A stretch of 64,000 nt of DNA from Mycolicibacillus parakoreensis (GCF_022370835.2 NZ_CP092365.1:1116001-1180000), one strand, 5' to 3'. Shown: positions 17,032 to 25,675, numbered from the stretch's first letter. Numbers and translations: made by a program. Notes: generated from the letters alone by a model not told the origin.

Positions 17032-18542
17032 CCGCGATGGTAGCGGACCCGTCCCAGCCCGACGGTCACGCCGCCAGCGCTCCGCGGGCGGCGGTGGTGG
17101 CCATCATGGCCGGCGACGGCGTCCAGATCGGGATGCTGCTCGACGCCGAAGCGCCGGTGTCGGTGATGATCGACCCGTTGCTGACCGTGGTCAACGACCG
17201 CCTGCTGGAGCTGGAGGAGTCCCCGCTGCAGGCCGAGGGCCGGGGCCGGTGGGTGCTGTGCCGTGTCGACGGCACCGCGTTGCGTTCCGCCCAATCGCTG
17301 ACCGAACAACGCGTGTATGACGGGGACCGGCTCTGGCTACGGTATGTCGAGGACCCCGAGCACCGGTCCCCGGTCATCGAACACATCTCCACGGCGGTGG
17401 CCGTCACCCTGGCCCAACGGTTCAAACCGCTCACCGCCGGCTCGGCGGTTCAGGTCGGGGTGGCTCTGCTGGCCGGCGGGGTGCTGTTGGTCACCGGCCT
17501 GCTCGGCTGGTGGCGGTACGGCCACGACAGTTGGCTGCCCGCGGTGTACGGCGGGATCGTGGCGGTGCTGGTGCTGGTGACGGCGGCGTTGATGCTGGTC
17601 CGGGCCGAGACGCTGCGCGATTACCGACTCGCCGACACGCTGCTGGTCGGCTCCCTGCCCCCGCTGTCGGTGGCGGCGGCGGCCGCGGTGCCCGGGCCGG
17701 TGGCGGCGGCCCACGCCGCACTCGGATTCGGAGTGGCCGGTGTCGCCGCGCTGTTGATGCTGCGGTTCACCGGGCGTCGGCTGGCGCTGTACTCCACGGT
17801 GATCGTGCTCGGGCTGGCGGTCACGGTGGCCGCGGTGCTGCGGATGACCCTGCTGACCGGCGCGGTGACCCTGCTGACCTGCGTGCTGCTGCTCAGCATG
17901 TTCTTCTACCACACGGCGGCGTCCCTGGTCCGGTGGCTGGCCGGCATCCGGCTGCCGGTGTTCCCGTCGGCCACCAGCCAATGGGTGTTCGAGGTCCGGC
18001 CGGACCTGCCCACCACGGTGGTGACCGCGGCCGACCAGGCGCCGGTCTTGGAGGGCCCCGAATCGATCCGACAGGTCATGCTGCACGCCGAACGCGCTCG
18101 TGGTCTGCTCTCCGGTCTGCTCGTGGCCCTGGGGGTGCTGGTGGTGGTGACCACCGTCGGGTTGGCCGACCCGCATGCCGAGCGGCGCTGGCTGCCGCTG
18201 CTGATCGCGACCCTGGTGGCCACCGTCCTGCTGCTGCGCGGCCGGTCGTTCCGCGATCGGGGCCAGTCGATCACGGTGACCCTCACCGCGGTCTTCGTCG
18301 TGGTCGGCGTGGTGGTGCGCTACATCGTGGAGCTGCAGACCCCGGCCATGCTCTCGGCGGGGGTGGCCCTGCTGTTGCTGCTGCCGGCCGGGGGGCTGAT
18401 CGCCGCGGCCGTGGTGCCCAACACCGTCTACAGTCCGCTGTTCCGCAAGCTGGTGGAGTGGATCGAGTACCTGTGCTTGATGCCGATCTTCCCACTGGGC
18501 TTCTGGTTGATGAATGTCTATGAAGCGATCCGGTATCGGTAG
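17028..18542 (+). CDS. eccD5: ESX-5 membrane channel component EccD5
   Basis: 504 aa (Mtb Rv1795, 503). A ubiquitin-like cytosolic N-domain (residues about 20-110, DGVQIGMLLDAEAPVSVMI) is followed by 11 predicted TM helices; EccD dimers form the membrane vestibule of type VII systems. The conserved LAGIRLPVFPSATSQWVFE and the end EWIEYLCLMPIFP are present. The start is fixed by the ATGA overlap with an upstream short ORF and by agreement with the Mtb N-terminus. It overlaps mycP5 by 29 bases. Confidence 0.96.
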   Translation: MTAMVADPSQPDGHAASAPRAAVVAIMAGDGVQIGMLLDAEAPVSVMIDPLLTVVNDRLLELEESPLQAEGRGRWVLCRVDGTALRSAQSLTEQRVYDGDRLWLRYVEDPEHRSPVIEHISTAVAVTLAQRFKPLTAGSAVQVGVALLAGGVLLVTGLLGWWRYGHDSWLPAVYGGIVAVLVLVTAALMLVRAETLRDYRLADTLLVGSLPPLSVAAAAAVPGPVAAAHAALGFGVAGVAALLMLRFTGRRLALYSTVIVLGLAVTVAAVLRMTLLTGAVTLLTCVLLLSMFFYHTAASLVRWLAGIRLPVFPSATSQWVFEVRPDLPTTVVTAADQAPVLEGPESIRQVMLHAERARGLLSGLLVALGVLVVVTTVGLADPHAERRWLPLLIATLVATVLLLRGRSFRDRGQSITVTLTAVFVVVGVVVRYIVELQTPAMLSAGVALLLLLPAGGLIAAAVVPNTVYSPLFRKLVEWIEYLCLMPIFPLGFWLMNVYEAIRYR

Positions 18543-20256
18543 GCGGGTGGCGGCGGCGACCAGCACGGTGGCGATGATCGCGGCCCATCCGCTGCTCGCC
18601 GCCCCGACCGCGCTCGCCATCGCGCCGCCGGTCATCGACGTGGGGGCGACGCCGCCGGACGGCCCGCCCGGCCCGGAACAGGAGATGCGACAGAGTGCCT
18701 ACTGCGTCGACGGGGCGGTCGCGCCGGGCAGCGACTTCCGCGTGCAGCCGAAGTTCATGGACATGCTCAATCTCCCGGAGGCGTGGCGGTTCGGCCGGGG
18801 CGCCGGGGTGAAGGTGGCGGTCATCGACACCGGGGTGACGCCGCATCCGCGGCTGCCGAACCTCACCGGCGGCGGTGACTATGTCATGGCCGGCGGGGAC
18901 GGGCTCTCCGACTGCGACGCCCACGGCACGGTGGTGGCCTCCCTGATCGGTGCGGCGCCGGCGGGCGCGATCGCTCCGCTGCCCCCACCGCGGGAGACCC
19001 GCCGGCCGCCGACGGTGCCGACGACCGAGGCGCCGCCGCCACCGCCCCCGCCGCAGACCATCACCCTGGAGGTCCCCACGCCGGTGCCGGTACCGGCCGA
19101 GGAGCCGGCGCCGGCCGAGCCGGCCCCGCCGGAACCCGGCCAAGGCCCCCCGCAGGGCCCGCCTGCGCCGCAACCCGGCCCGGCCGCCAACAACCGGTCG
19201 GGGCTGGTGACCGGTGGCGCCTATTCCGGGGGCGGACACGTCGCCGCGGTCGACAACGTCGTCGAGGCGCCGGCCAACCCGCCACCACCTACCGGACCGG
19301 ACGCCTTCAACGGGGTCGCACCCGACGTCGAGTTGATCTCGATCAGGCAGTCCAGTGCGGCTTTCAGTCCCAAAGACGCGTTCGGCGACCAGGATCCGCA
19401 GGTGCGGGAGAAGATCGACAATATGCGCACCATGGCGCGCGCGATCGTGCACGCCGCCAACCTCGGCGCCCGGGTGATCAACATCTCCACCGTCACGTGC
19501 ATGAACACCCGCACCATGATCGACGTCCCCGAACTCGGCGCGGCGGTGCACTACGCGGCGGTCGACAAGGACGCCGTCATCGTGGTGGCGGCCGGCGACA
19601 TCGGCCAGCGCGACTGCAAGAAGAACCCGGCCTACGACCCCTTGCGGCCCAACGACCCTCGCAATTGGAACGGTGTTAATACAGTGGTGACCCCGGCGTG
19701 GTTCGACGATTACGTGTTGACGGTGGGCGCGGTGAACTCCGACGGCGTGCCGCTGGCCGACTTGAGCCTCTCCGGCCCGTGGGTGTCGATCGCCGCGCCG
19801 GGCTCCGACATCGTCGGGCTGTCCAACCGCGACGACGGGCTGATCAACGCCTTCGACGGCCCGGACAACACGCAACTGGTCCCGGCCGGTCCCGCCTACT
19901 CCGCCGCGATCGTCTCGGGGGTCGCCGCTCTGGTGCGCGCCAGGTATCCCGACCTCACCTACCACCAGATCATCCACCGGCTCACCAGCACGGCGCACCC
20001 GCCGGCGCGCGGGGTGGACAACCAGGTCGGTTACGGCGTCATCGATCCGGTGGCGGCGTTGACCTGGGATGTGCCCGCCGGGCCCGCACAGCCACCGGAA
20101 CGGCTCTCGGCGCCCTTGGAGCTGCCCCCACCGGAGACGCCGCGCAACATGGTGCCGATCTACGTGGCTGCCGGCGGCTTGGCGGCTGCCCTGCTCATCG
20201 CCGGTGCGGTGCTGGGCGCGACCGCGATGGTGCGCCGGTCGGAGGACCAGCAGTGA
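18514..20256 (+). CDS. mycP5: Mycosin MycP5 (subtilisin family), catalytic Ser replaced by Ala
   Basis: 580 aa. Signal peptide at residues 1-36 (ending near PTALA), subtilase domain, a Pro-rich loop at about 155-235 and a C-terminal TM anchor at about 550-572. Catalytic Asp105 (VIDTGV) and His137 (DAHGT) are present. The serine motif, GTSFSA in Mtb MycP5 as I recall it, reads GPAYSA here, so residue 461 is Ala (codon GCC, 19894-19896) and Thr460 is Pro. The frame is intact and flanks are conserved, so this is not decay. Mycosins are needed for ESX complex stability independently of proteolysis, so secretion can still be expected. It overlaps both neighbours. Confidence 0.95.
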   Translation: MSMKRSGIGRRVAAATSTVAMIAAHPLLAAPTALAIAPPVIDVGATPPDGPPGPEQEMRQSAYCVDGAVAPGSDFRVQPKFMDMLNLPEAWRFGRGAGVKVAVIDTGVTPHPRLPNLTGGGDYVMAGGDGLSDCDAHGTVVASLIGAAPAGAIAPLPPPRETRRPPTVPTTEAPPPPPPPQTITLEVPTPVPVPAEEPAPAEPAPPEPGQGPPQGPPAPQPGPAANNRSGLVTGGAYSGGGHVAAVDNVVEAPANPPPPTGPDAFNGVAPDVELISIRQSSAAFSPKDAFGDQDPQVREKIDNMRTMARAIVHAANLGARVINISTVTCMNTRTMIDVPELGAAVHYAAVDKDAVIVVAAGDIGQRDCKKNPAYDPLRPNDPRNWNGVNTVVTPAWFDDYVLTVGAVNSDGVPLADLSLSGPWVSIAAPGSDIVGLSNRDDGLINAFDGPDNTQLVPAGPAYSAAIVSGVAALVRARYPDLTYHQIIHRLTSTAHPPARGVDNQVGYGVIDPVAALTWDVPAGPAQPPERLSAPLELPPPETPRNMVPIYVAAGGLAAALLIAGAVLGATAMVRRSEDQQ

Positions 20257-21389
20257 AGGCGCAGCGTCGGTTGGGGCTGGCGGTCGGCTGGCTGCCGCTG
20301 ACCGTGGTCTTTCTCATCGACGTCGCGATCATGGTGCTGGTCAGCAATTGGCCGGGTACCTGGCGACCCGACATCGCCTGGTGGGTTGGGATCGGTGTCG
20401 CCGCGGTGCTCGCGTTGATGGTGCTGCTGGCAGTCCGCGGGGTGTCGTTGAGCACGCTCGTCGGCCGTTGGGTGCGCAACTTCTTCACCAAGGTGGAGCC
20501 GAAACTGGCGGCCGGGCGCACGGCGGCCATCGACCATCATCGACGCTACGGTCACGCCACCGTCGGGGTGCGCGAGTACCGCGGCGGGCTGGTGGCCGTG
20601 GTTGCGGTCGCGACGCCGGTGGAGGCCGCCGCGGGCCGGCACAGTCGGCCCGACTCCGCCGACGCCGCTGACCTACCGGTGCAGGTGATCGCCGACGGTC
20701 TGCAGCAGTTCGACGTCCACCTCGACGAAATCGACATCCTCACCGTCGCCACCACCGACGCTGACACCACCGCAGTTCGACCCGGTGCCTGGCTGGTGCT
20801 GCGGATGAACCCGCAAAGCAACGTCGGTGCGATAGCGGTGCGCGATTCGGTTGCCTCCACCGTCGCGGCCGCCGCCGAACGGATCGCCGACGACCTCGGT
20901 CGGCGGCGCTTCGACGCGTGGCCGCTCACCGCCGACGAGATCGGCGAGTTGGACACTCTGGTGCTGGCCGGCTTGCAGCCGGCCGACAGTCGGGTGCGGC
21001 TGCGGTTCATCAAGCAGCGCCGGGACGCCAAAACCGTCAGCTATGTGACGTCGTTCTGGGTCTCACCGAAGGACATCGACGTCGAGACGTTCGACCAGCT
21101 CGCCGAATCCGACACCGACGCGACGGTGGTGACCGTGCGGCTCCGGCAGCGACACGGGGAGGTTCAGGTGTCGGCCTGGGTGCGACAGCACAGTGCGGAC
21201 CGACTGGCGAAGAAGGCGTGGAAAGGGCTGAATCGTCTTACCGGGCAACAACTTCGCGCGGTATCGGCCAGTCTTCCGGTGCCATCACGGACGTTGACGT
21301 TGCCCAGCCGTGCTCTTGGACGCGACGAAGACCTGAGCGTGCCGTTGCACCAGAGGGAGACGCCGAGCCCGGTCGAGGCTGGGCAATGA
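20253..21389 (+). CDS. eccE5: ESX-5 membrane complex component EccE5
   Basis: 378 aa, somewhat shorter than Mtb Rv1797 (about 406). Two TM helices near the N-terminus (residues about 10-30 and 40-60) are followed by a cytosolic domain; EccE lies at the periphery of the type VII complex. It starts at GTG 20253, overlapping the mycP5 stop (GTGA), giving MKAQRRLGLAVGWLPLTVVF, the expected family start. The C-terminal tail after residue 345 is Arg/Pro-rich and poorly conserved. eccA5 follows with another 4-base overlap. Confidence 0.95.
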   Translation: MKAQRRLGLAVGWLPLTVVFLIDVAIMVLVSNWPGTWRPDIAWWVGIGVAAVLALMVLLAVRGVSLSTLVGRWVRNFFTKVEPKLAAGRTAAIDHHRRYGHATVGVREYRGGLVAVVAVATPVEAAAGRHSRPDSADAADLPVQVIADGLQQFDVHLDEIDILTVATTDADTTAVRPGAWLVLRMNPQSNVGAIAVRDSVASTVAAAAERIADDLGRRRFDAWPLTADEIGELDTLVLAGLQPADSRVRLRFIKQRRDAKTVSYVTSFWVSPKDIDVETFDQLAESDTDATVVTVRLRQRHGEVQVSAWVRQHSADRLAKKAWKGLNRLTGQQLRAVSASLPVPSRTLTLPSRALGRDEDLSVPLHQRETPSPVEAGQ

Positions 21390-23224
21390 CCGGTCCACAG
21401 TCCAGCGGAAGCGACGCCCGCAACGCGATGGTCGCCGGGCTGTTGGCCTCCGGGATCTCGGTCAACGGGTTGCAGCCGAGCAACAACCCCAAGGTGGCCG
21501 CCCAGATGTTCAGCACCGCCACCGCGCTGGATCCGAGCATGTGCGACGCGTGGCTGGCCCGCATCCTGGCCGGTGACGACAGTCTCGAGGTGGTCGCCAA
21601 CGCCTGGGCCGCGGTGAAGACCTTCGGGTGGGAGACCCGGCGGCTCGGCGTGGCCGACCTGCAGTTTCGTCCCGAGGTCTCCGACGGGCTGTTTCTGCGG
21701 CTGGCGATCGGCAGTGTCGAATCATTGGCCGCCGCCTATGCCGCCGCGCTCCTGGAGGCCAAACGCTATGACGAGGCGGCCCGACTGCTCGATGAGACCA
21801 CCGCGCGTCAGCCGATCGATGCCGAAGTGCTCAGCTACGTGCGGGGTCTGCTGTATTTCCGTACCGGGCGCTGGCCCGACGTACTGACCCAGTTCCCCGC
21901 CGCGACGATGTGGCGCAGCCCCGAGTTGAAGGCCGCGGCCGCGGCGATGGCCACCACCGCCCTGGCCTCCCTGGGGGTCTTCGAGGAGGCCACTCGGCGC
22001 GCATCGGAAGCCATCGAAGGCGACCGCGTCCCGGCGGCCGCCAACGTCGCGCTCTACACCCAGGGGCTGTGCCTGCGCCATCTGGGCCGTGAGGACGAGG
22101 CGGTGGAGTTGCTGCGCCGGGTGTACTCCCGCGACGCCACCTTCGGCCCGGCCCGTGAGGCGCTGGAGAACCGCGAGTACGGGTTGATCATCACCGACCC
22201 GGAGACGATCGAGGCACGCACCGACCCGTGGGACGTCGACAGCGCGCCGACCCGCGAGCAGGCCGAGGCGGCGCGGCACGCCGAGACCGCGGCGAAGTAT
22301 CTGGCCGAGGGCGACGCCGAACTCAACGCCATGTTGGGCATGGAGCGGGCCAAACGCGAGATCCGGTTGATCAAATCCACCACCAAGGTGAACCTGGCCC
22401 GCGAGAAGATGGGCCTGCCGGTTCCGGTCAGCTCCCGCCATGCGCTGCTGCTCGGCCCGCCCGGGACCGGCAAAACGTCCGTGGCGCGCGCGTTCACCAA
22501 ACAGCTGTGCGGGCTCACGGTGCTGCGCAAACCCCTGGTCGTGGAGACCAGCCGCACCAAGCTGTTGGGCCGCCACATGGCCGATGCGGAGAAGAACACC
22601 GAGGAGATGCTCGAAGGGGCTCTCGGTGGAGCGGTCTTCTTCGACGAGATGCACACCCTGCACGAGCGCGGCTACTCCCAGGGCGACCCGTACGGCAACG
22701 CCATCATCAACACCGTGCTGCTGTACATGGAGAACCACCGCGACGAACTCGTGGTCTTCGGTGCCGGATACGCCAACGCGATGGAGAAGATGCTCGACGT
22801 CAACCCCGGGCTGCGGCGACGGTTCTCCACGGTCATCGAGTTCTACAGCTACACCCCGCCGGAGTTGATCGCGCTGACCCAGCTGATGGGGCGCGAAAAC
22901 GAGGACGTCATCACCGACGAGGCGGTGGCGGTGCTGTTGCCCTCCTACACGGAGTTCTACGAGGAGGAGAACTACTCCGAGGACGGCGATCTCATCCGCG
23001 GGATCGACGTCTTGGGCAACGCCGGCTTCGTGCGCAACGTCGTGGAGAAGGCCCGCGATCACCGCAACGCCCGTCTCGACGACGAGGACCTGGACGCGCT
23101 GCTGGCCAGCGACCTGACCGAGTTCGACGAAAGCCAGCTGTTGCGCTTCAAAGAACTCACCGCCGAGGACTTGGCGGAGGGACTGAACGCAGCGGTCGCC
23201 GAAAACAAGAACAGCGCATCGTAG
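21386..23224 (+). CDS. eccA5: ESX-5 cytosolic AAA+ ATPase EccA5
   Basis: 612 aa (Mtb Rv1798, 610). An N-terminal TPR-like helical domain (residues 1-280) precedes a CbxX/CfqX-type AAA+ domain with Walker A GPPGTGKT (357-364), Walker B AVFFDEMHTL and an arginine-finger segment (PGLRRRFSTVIEF). It is thought to release PE-PPE clients from EspG5 for delivery to EccC5. ATG 21386 overlaps the eccE5 stop (ATGA); longer in-frame extensions run inside eccE5 and are not used. It is the last gene of the ESX-5 core; the following 97 bases hold the M-box promoter. Confidence 0.97.
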   Translation: MTGPQSSGSDARNAMVAGLLASGISVNGLQPSNNPKVAAQMFSTATALDPSMCDAWLARILAGDDSLEVVANAWAAVKTFGWETRRLGVADLQFRPEVSDGLFLRLAIGSVESLAAAYAAALLEAKRYDEAARLLDETTARQPIDAEVLSYVRGLLYFRTGRWPDVLTQFPAATMWRSPELKAAAAAMATTALASLGVFEEATRRASEAIEGDRVPAAANVALYTQGLCLRHLGREDEAVELLRRVYSRDATFGPAREALENREYGLIITDPETIEARTDPWDVDSAPTREQAEAARHAETAAKYLAEGDAELNAMLGMERAKREIRLIKSTTKVNLAREKMGLPVPVSSRHALLLGPPGTGKTSVARAFTKQLCGLTVLRKPLVVETSRTKLLGRHMADAEKNTEEMLEGALGGAVFFDEMHTLHERGYSQGDPYGNAIINTVLLYMENHRDELVVFGAGYANAMEKMLDVNPGLRRRFSTVIEFYSYTPPELIALTQLMGRENEDVITDEAVAVLLPSYTEFYEEENYSEDGDLIRGIDVLGNAGFVRNVVEKARDHRNARLDDEDLDALLASDLTEFDESQLLRFKELTAEDLAEGLNAAVAENKNSAS

Positions 23225-23285
23225 TTCGCTCCACGCCGGGTCAGCCGCACGGACTCCGCGGCCGGGCCCTGGTCAGCGCGTCGAG

Positions 23286-23291
23286 TTGACG
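23286..23291 (+). promoter_or_regulatory. Putative -35 element of the M-box transcript
   Basis: TTGACG lies about 35 bases before the first bases of the M-box aptamer. The matching -10 is probably within CAGTATTGC (23309-23317); spacing is 17 to 20 bases depending on the choice. It indicates transcription independent of the ESX-5 core operon. Confidence 0.45.
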
Positions 23292-23321
23292 GCGAGCGCA
23301 GACGGTGTCAGTATTGCTGTT

Positions 23322-23490
23322 GCATGCACCTCGCTAGGTGAGGCGTCTGCATGGACAAAGGCCACTGACCTTGAACGTCGAGAGACGCCCCGGGTCAGGA
23401 CAGCTCCTCCCGGCTTAAGGGTTGAGCCCAAGTGGCTTTCGGGAGAACCGGATACGCCGTGCAGTGCCGAAACTCAGACGAGAGGGGTGC
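23322..23490 (+). ncRNA. M-box (ykoK leader) Mg2+ riboswitch aptamer
   Basis: The conserved M-box blocks occur in order: CTCGCTAGGTGAGGC (23330-23344), the GCATGGA segment, ACGTCGAGAGACGCC with GGGTCA (23375-23398), a helix around CTCCCGGCTTAAGGG, and GTGCCGAAACTC with CGAGAGGGG at the 3' end. This riboswitch senses Mg2+; in Mtb copies precede Rv1535 and the PE20-PPE31 operon. Here it precedes PE-PPE-esxM-esxN-PPE. A terminator hairpin follows within 5 bases, fitting an OFF-at-high-Mg2+ switch. Edges are approximate; identification is by motif recall, not by a covariance search. Confidence 0.9.
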
Positions 23491-23494
23491 GGCG

Positions 23495-23521
23495 CCCGAC
23501 ACATCAGTCGGGTTGCTTCTT
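23495..23521 (+). terminator. Intrinsic terminator of the M-box expression platform
   Basis: CCCGAC (23495-23500), loop ACATCA, GTCGGG (23507-23512), then the T-rich TTGCTTCTT. It sits directly after the aptamer, so Mg2+-bound aptamer would favour termination and low Mg2+ read-through into the PE/PPE/esx genes 270 bases downstream. Confidence 0.7.
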
Positions 23522-23585
23522 CCCCTGACTGTGCACGCGTGGCGACACCCCCGTGTGTCCTGGCTGTGAGGAGGTGAGGGCGAGA

Positions 23586-23666
23586 TTGAGTCCCAGCGAT
23601 AGTCATTATCCGGCTTCGATGATCAGTCCGTTCCGATCCGGCTCCAGCATCATCTCCGCTGCCTGA
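23586..23666 (+). CDS. Candidate leader peptide between M-box and PE (26 aa)
   Basis: TTG 23586 opens MSPSDSHYPASMISPFRSGS and stops at TGA 23664 after 26 codons. A strong GAGGAGG lies about 11 bases upstream and serves no other recognisable gene in a leader where coding is otherwise absent. Leader peptides are known in Mg2+-regulated mgt leaders of enterobacteria, so a role in control is conceivable, but this peptide matches nothing I recognise. The TTG start and long spacing lower confidence. Confidence 0.35.
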   Translation: MSPSDSHYPASMISPFRSGSSIISAA

Positions 23667-23792
23667 AAAAGACTGGCTCCCCGCCGTTTTCGTGCGCGCT
23701 CGCTGTGTGTGAGCGTGCCGATCCTGCGGGCATGCCTGCGGCGGAAACGCGGGAGGCGTTGATCGGCGCTGCGTTCCGTCAGGAGGTAACCC

Positions 23793-24092
23793 ATGTCCTT
23801 CGTCTTCACTCAACCCGAGTTTCTGACCGCCGCCGCCGCGGAACTGACCGGTATCGGCTCCGCCGTGCAGGCCGGCAACACCGCTGCGGCCGGTCCGACC
23901 ACCGGGGTCTTCCCCGCCGGCGCCGACGAGGTGTCGATGTTGACCACCGCGCAGTTCGTGGCCCACGCCCAGCATTACCAGGCGGTGGCCGCCCAGGCCA
24001 CAGCCATCCACGAGCAGTTCGTTGCTGTGTTGAGCGGCAACGCCGACGCCTACGCGGTGACCGAAGCCGCGAACGCGGCAGGTGCTGCCTAA
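23793..24092 (+). CDS. PE family protein, M-box-controlled cluster
   Basis: 99 aa PE-only protein: MSFVFTQPEFLTAAAAELTG, helical hairpin and YAVTEAANAAG at the C-terminus. ATG 23793 has a near-ideal AGGAGG five bases upstream. It is the first structural gene after the M-box leader. The PPE at 24110 starts 17 bases after its stop, so they form a PE-PPE pair, an expected ESX-5/EspG5 client. It differs from the PE at 13687 in many positions, so it is not a recent duplicate, unlike the nearby esx genes. Confidence 0.94.
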   Translation: MSFVFTQPEFLTAAAAELTGIGSAVQAGNTAAAGPTTGVFPAGADEVSMLTTAQFVAHAQHYQAVAAQATAIHEQFVAVLSGNADAYAVTEAANAAGAA

Positions 24093-24109
24093 ACCGGAAG
24101 GGGCCGGTG

Positions 24110-25303
24110 ATGTTTGTTGACTTTGGCGCACGTCCACCGGAGATCAACGCCGCCTTGATCTACGGCGGTGATGGTTCGGCGACGATGCAGGCCGCGGCCG
24201 CCGCCTGGGACGGGTTGTCGGCCAACCTGCAGTCGACGTCGAATTCGTACAAGGCCGTGATCTCGCGGCTGGCGACCGAGGAGTGGTTGGGCCCGTCGTC
24301 GGCGGCGATGGCGACGAAGGTCACGCCGCACCTGATGTGGATGGATACCGCCGCGACCCAAGCCGAGCAGACCGCGATGCAGGCACGTGCGGTGGTGGCG
24401 GCGTTCGACGGGGCCTTCGCGTTGACGACGCCGCCGCCGGTGATCGCAGCCAATCGGAGCCTGCAGGCGTCGTTGATCGCGACGAATTTCCTGGGGCAGA
24501 ACACCGGGGCGATCATGGCCACTGAGGCGCTCTACATGGAGATGTGGGCGCAGTGCGCCACGGCGATGTACGGTTACGCCGCCAGCGCCGGGGCCGCCGC
24601 CCAACTGGCGCCGTTTGCTACGCCGACCCAGAACGCCAACCCCGCCGGGCAGGGGCTGCAGGAGGCGGCGAAGAGCGAAGCGGGGGCTCGATCCGGCGCG
24701 GGAGGCACCCAGAACGTGCTGTCGGGTCTGCTCGGAAGTCTGTTCAACTCCGGGGAGTCCGGGGGCATCCTCGGCGACGCCGGGGCCGCGGGCATCGGAC
24801 CGAACGCCAACATCTGGAACACGTTGACCTCCACCGGGATGATCAACCCGGCGGTGGCCAGTTCGATGATCGCCGACATGGCGGTCGTGCAGGAGTTCAA
24901 CGAGGCCGTGCCGGGGCGCTTTGCACCCGGCAGCTTCGCGCCGGCTCTGCCCGCCGTCCAACCGGCCACCACGGCGATGTTGGCCAGTGCCGGCCTACCG
25001 GCCTCGGCGACCGGCGGGCTGGGCTCGGCCCCGGCATCGGTGTCGGCGGGGATGGCGCGGGCAACCCCGGTCGGTGTTCTGTCGGTGCCCGCATCGTGGA
25101 ACGCGGCGACGCCGACCGCGGCTGCGGCCAACGTGTTGCCCGGGCACAGCCCGGCGGCGGCACCGACCGGTGGCCACGGTGCTCCCGGTGTGCCACTGGC
25201 GGGAATGGCTCGCGGCGGCAGTGCCGCCGGACCGCGCTACGGGATCCGGCCGACCGTGATGGCGCGGCCACCGGCGGCCGGATACGCACCGGAGTTGTTC
25301 TGA
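24110..25303 (+). CDS. PPE family protein (PPE-SVP type), M-box-controlled cluster
   Basis: 397 aa. PPE domain at residues 1-180 (MFVDFGARPPEINAALIYGG; MWAQCATAMYGYAAS), SVP motif VGVLSVPASWNAA near residue 325 and a C-terminus PTVMARPPAAGYAPELF shared with the PPE at 26168. ATG 24110 follows GGAAGGGG; GTG 24107 directly before it is possible. It pairs with the PE at 23793. The middle segment contains the NPNANIWNTLTSTGMINPA-like conserved block also found in the 26168 PPE, showing these two are paralogues distinct from the 12071/14017 pair. Confidence 0.94.
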   Translation: MFVDFGARPPEINAALIYGGDGSATMQAAAAAWDGLSANLQSTSNSYKAVISRLATEEWLGPSSAAMATKVTPHLMWMDTAATQAEQTAMQARAVVAAFDGAFALTTPPPVIAANRSLQASLIATNFLGQNTGAIMATEALYMEMWAQCATAMYGYAASAGAAAQLAPFATPTQNANPAGQGLQEAAKSEAGARSGAGGTQNVLSGLLGSLFNSGESGGILGDAGAAGIGPNANIWNTLTSTGMINPAVASSMIADMAVVQEFNEAVPGRFAPGSFAPALPAVQPATTAMLASAGLPASATGGLGSAPASVSAGMARATPVGVLSVPASWNAATPTAAAANVLPGHSPAAAPTGGHGAPGVPLAGMARGGSAAGPRYGIRPTVMARPPAAGYAPELF

Positions 25304-25306
25304 CAG

Positions 25307-25334
25307 TGATGATTACACAATGATGGTTACACAG
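25307..25334 (+). repeat. Tandem 14-bp repeat before esxM copy 2
   Basis: TGATGATTACACAA (25307-25320) is followed directly by TGATGGTTACACAG (25321-25334). The repeat fills most of the 46-base gap between the PPE stop and esxM and ends near its RBS (GGGAGAGG). It could modulate translation or mark the junction of the esxMN duplication; the first copy of esxM has a different upstream sequence. Confidence 0.6.
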
Positions 25335-25349
25335 TAGGGAGAGGCGATT

Positions 25350-25646
25350 ATGGCTTCGCGTTTGATGACTGATCCGCAGTTGATGCGGGATATGGCCGGC
25401 CGGTTTGAGGTGCATGCTCAGACGGTTGAGGATGAGGCGCGGCGGATGTTCGCGTCGTCGCAGAGTATTTCCGGTGCCGGGTGGACCGGGATCGCCGAGC
25501 GGACGTCGTTGGACACGATGGGGCAGATGCAGACGGCGTTTCGCAACATCGTGAACATGCTGCACGGGGTGCGTGACGGGTTGGTGCGTGACGCGAACGT
25601 CTATGAGCAGCAGGAGGCCGCGGCGCAGTCGTCGCTGAGCAGCTGA
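25350..25646 (+). CDS. EsxM-like WXG100 protein, second copy
   Basis: 98 aa, protein identical to that of 15245-15541. The DNA differs at only a few silent sites (for example TTCCGGTGCC for TTCGGGGGCC). It pairs with the EsxN copy downstream as an ESX-5 substrate. ATG 25350 with AGGGAGAGG upstream. The near-identity together with its own upstream region indicates recent duplication or gene conversion; the functional difference is probably in expression, since this copy lies behind the M-box. Confidence 0.95.
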   Translation: MASRLMTDPQLMRDMAGRFEVHAQTVEDEARRMFASSQSISGAGWTGIAERTSLDTMGQMQTAFRNIVNMLHGVRDGLVRDANVYEQQEAAAQSSLSS

Positions 25647-25675
25647 GATCCGGCTTTTATCGAAGGGATTTGACG

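Noticed and set aside
19585..19600. Asp instead of Asn at the oxyanion position of MycP5 (AAGD)
   Set aside because: I recall the Mtb MycP5 motif also reading AAGD, so this is probably a group feature and not a second defect.
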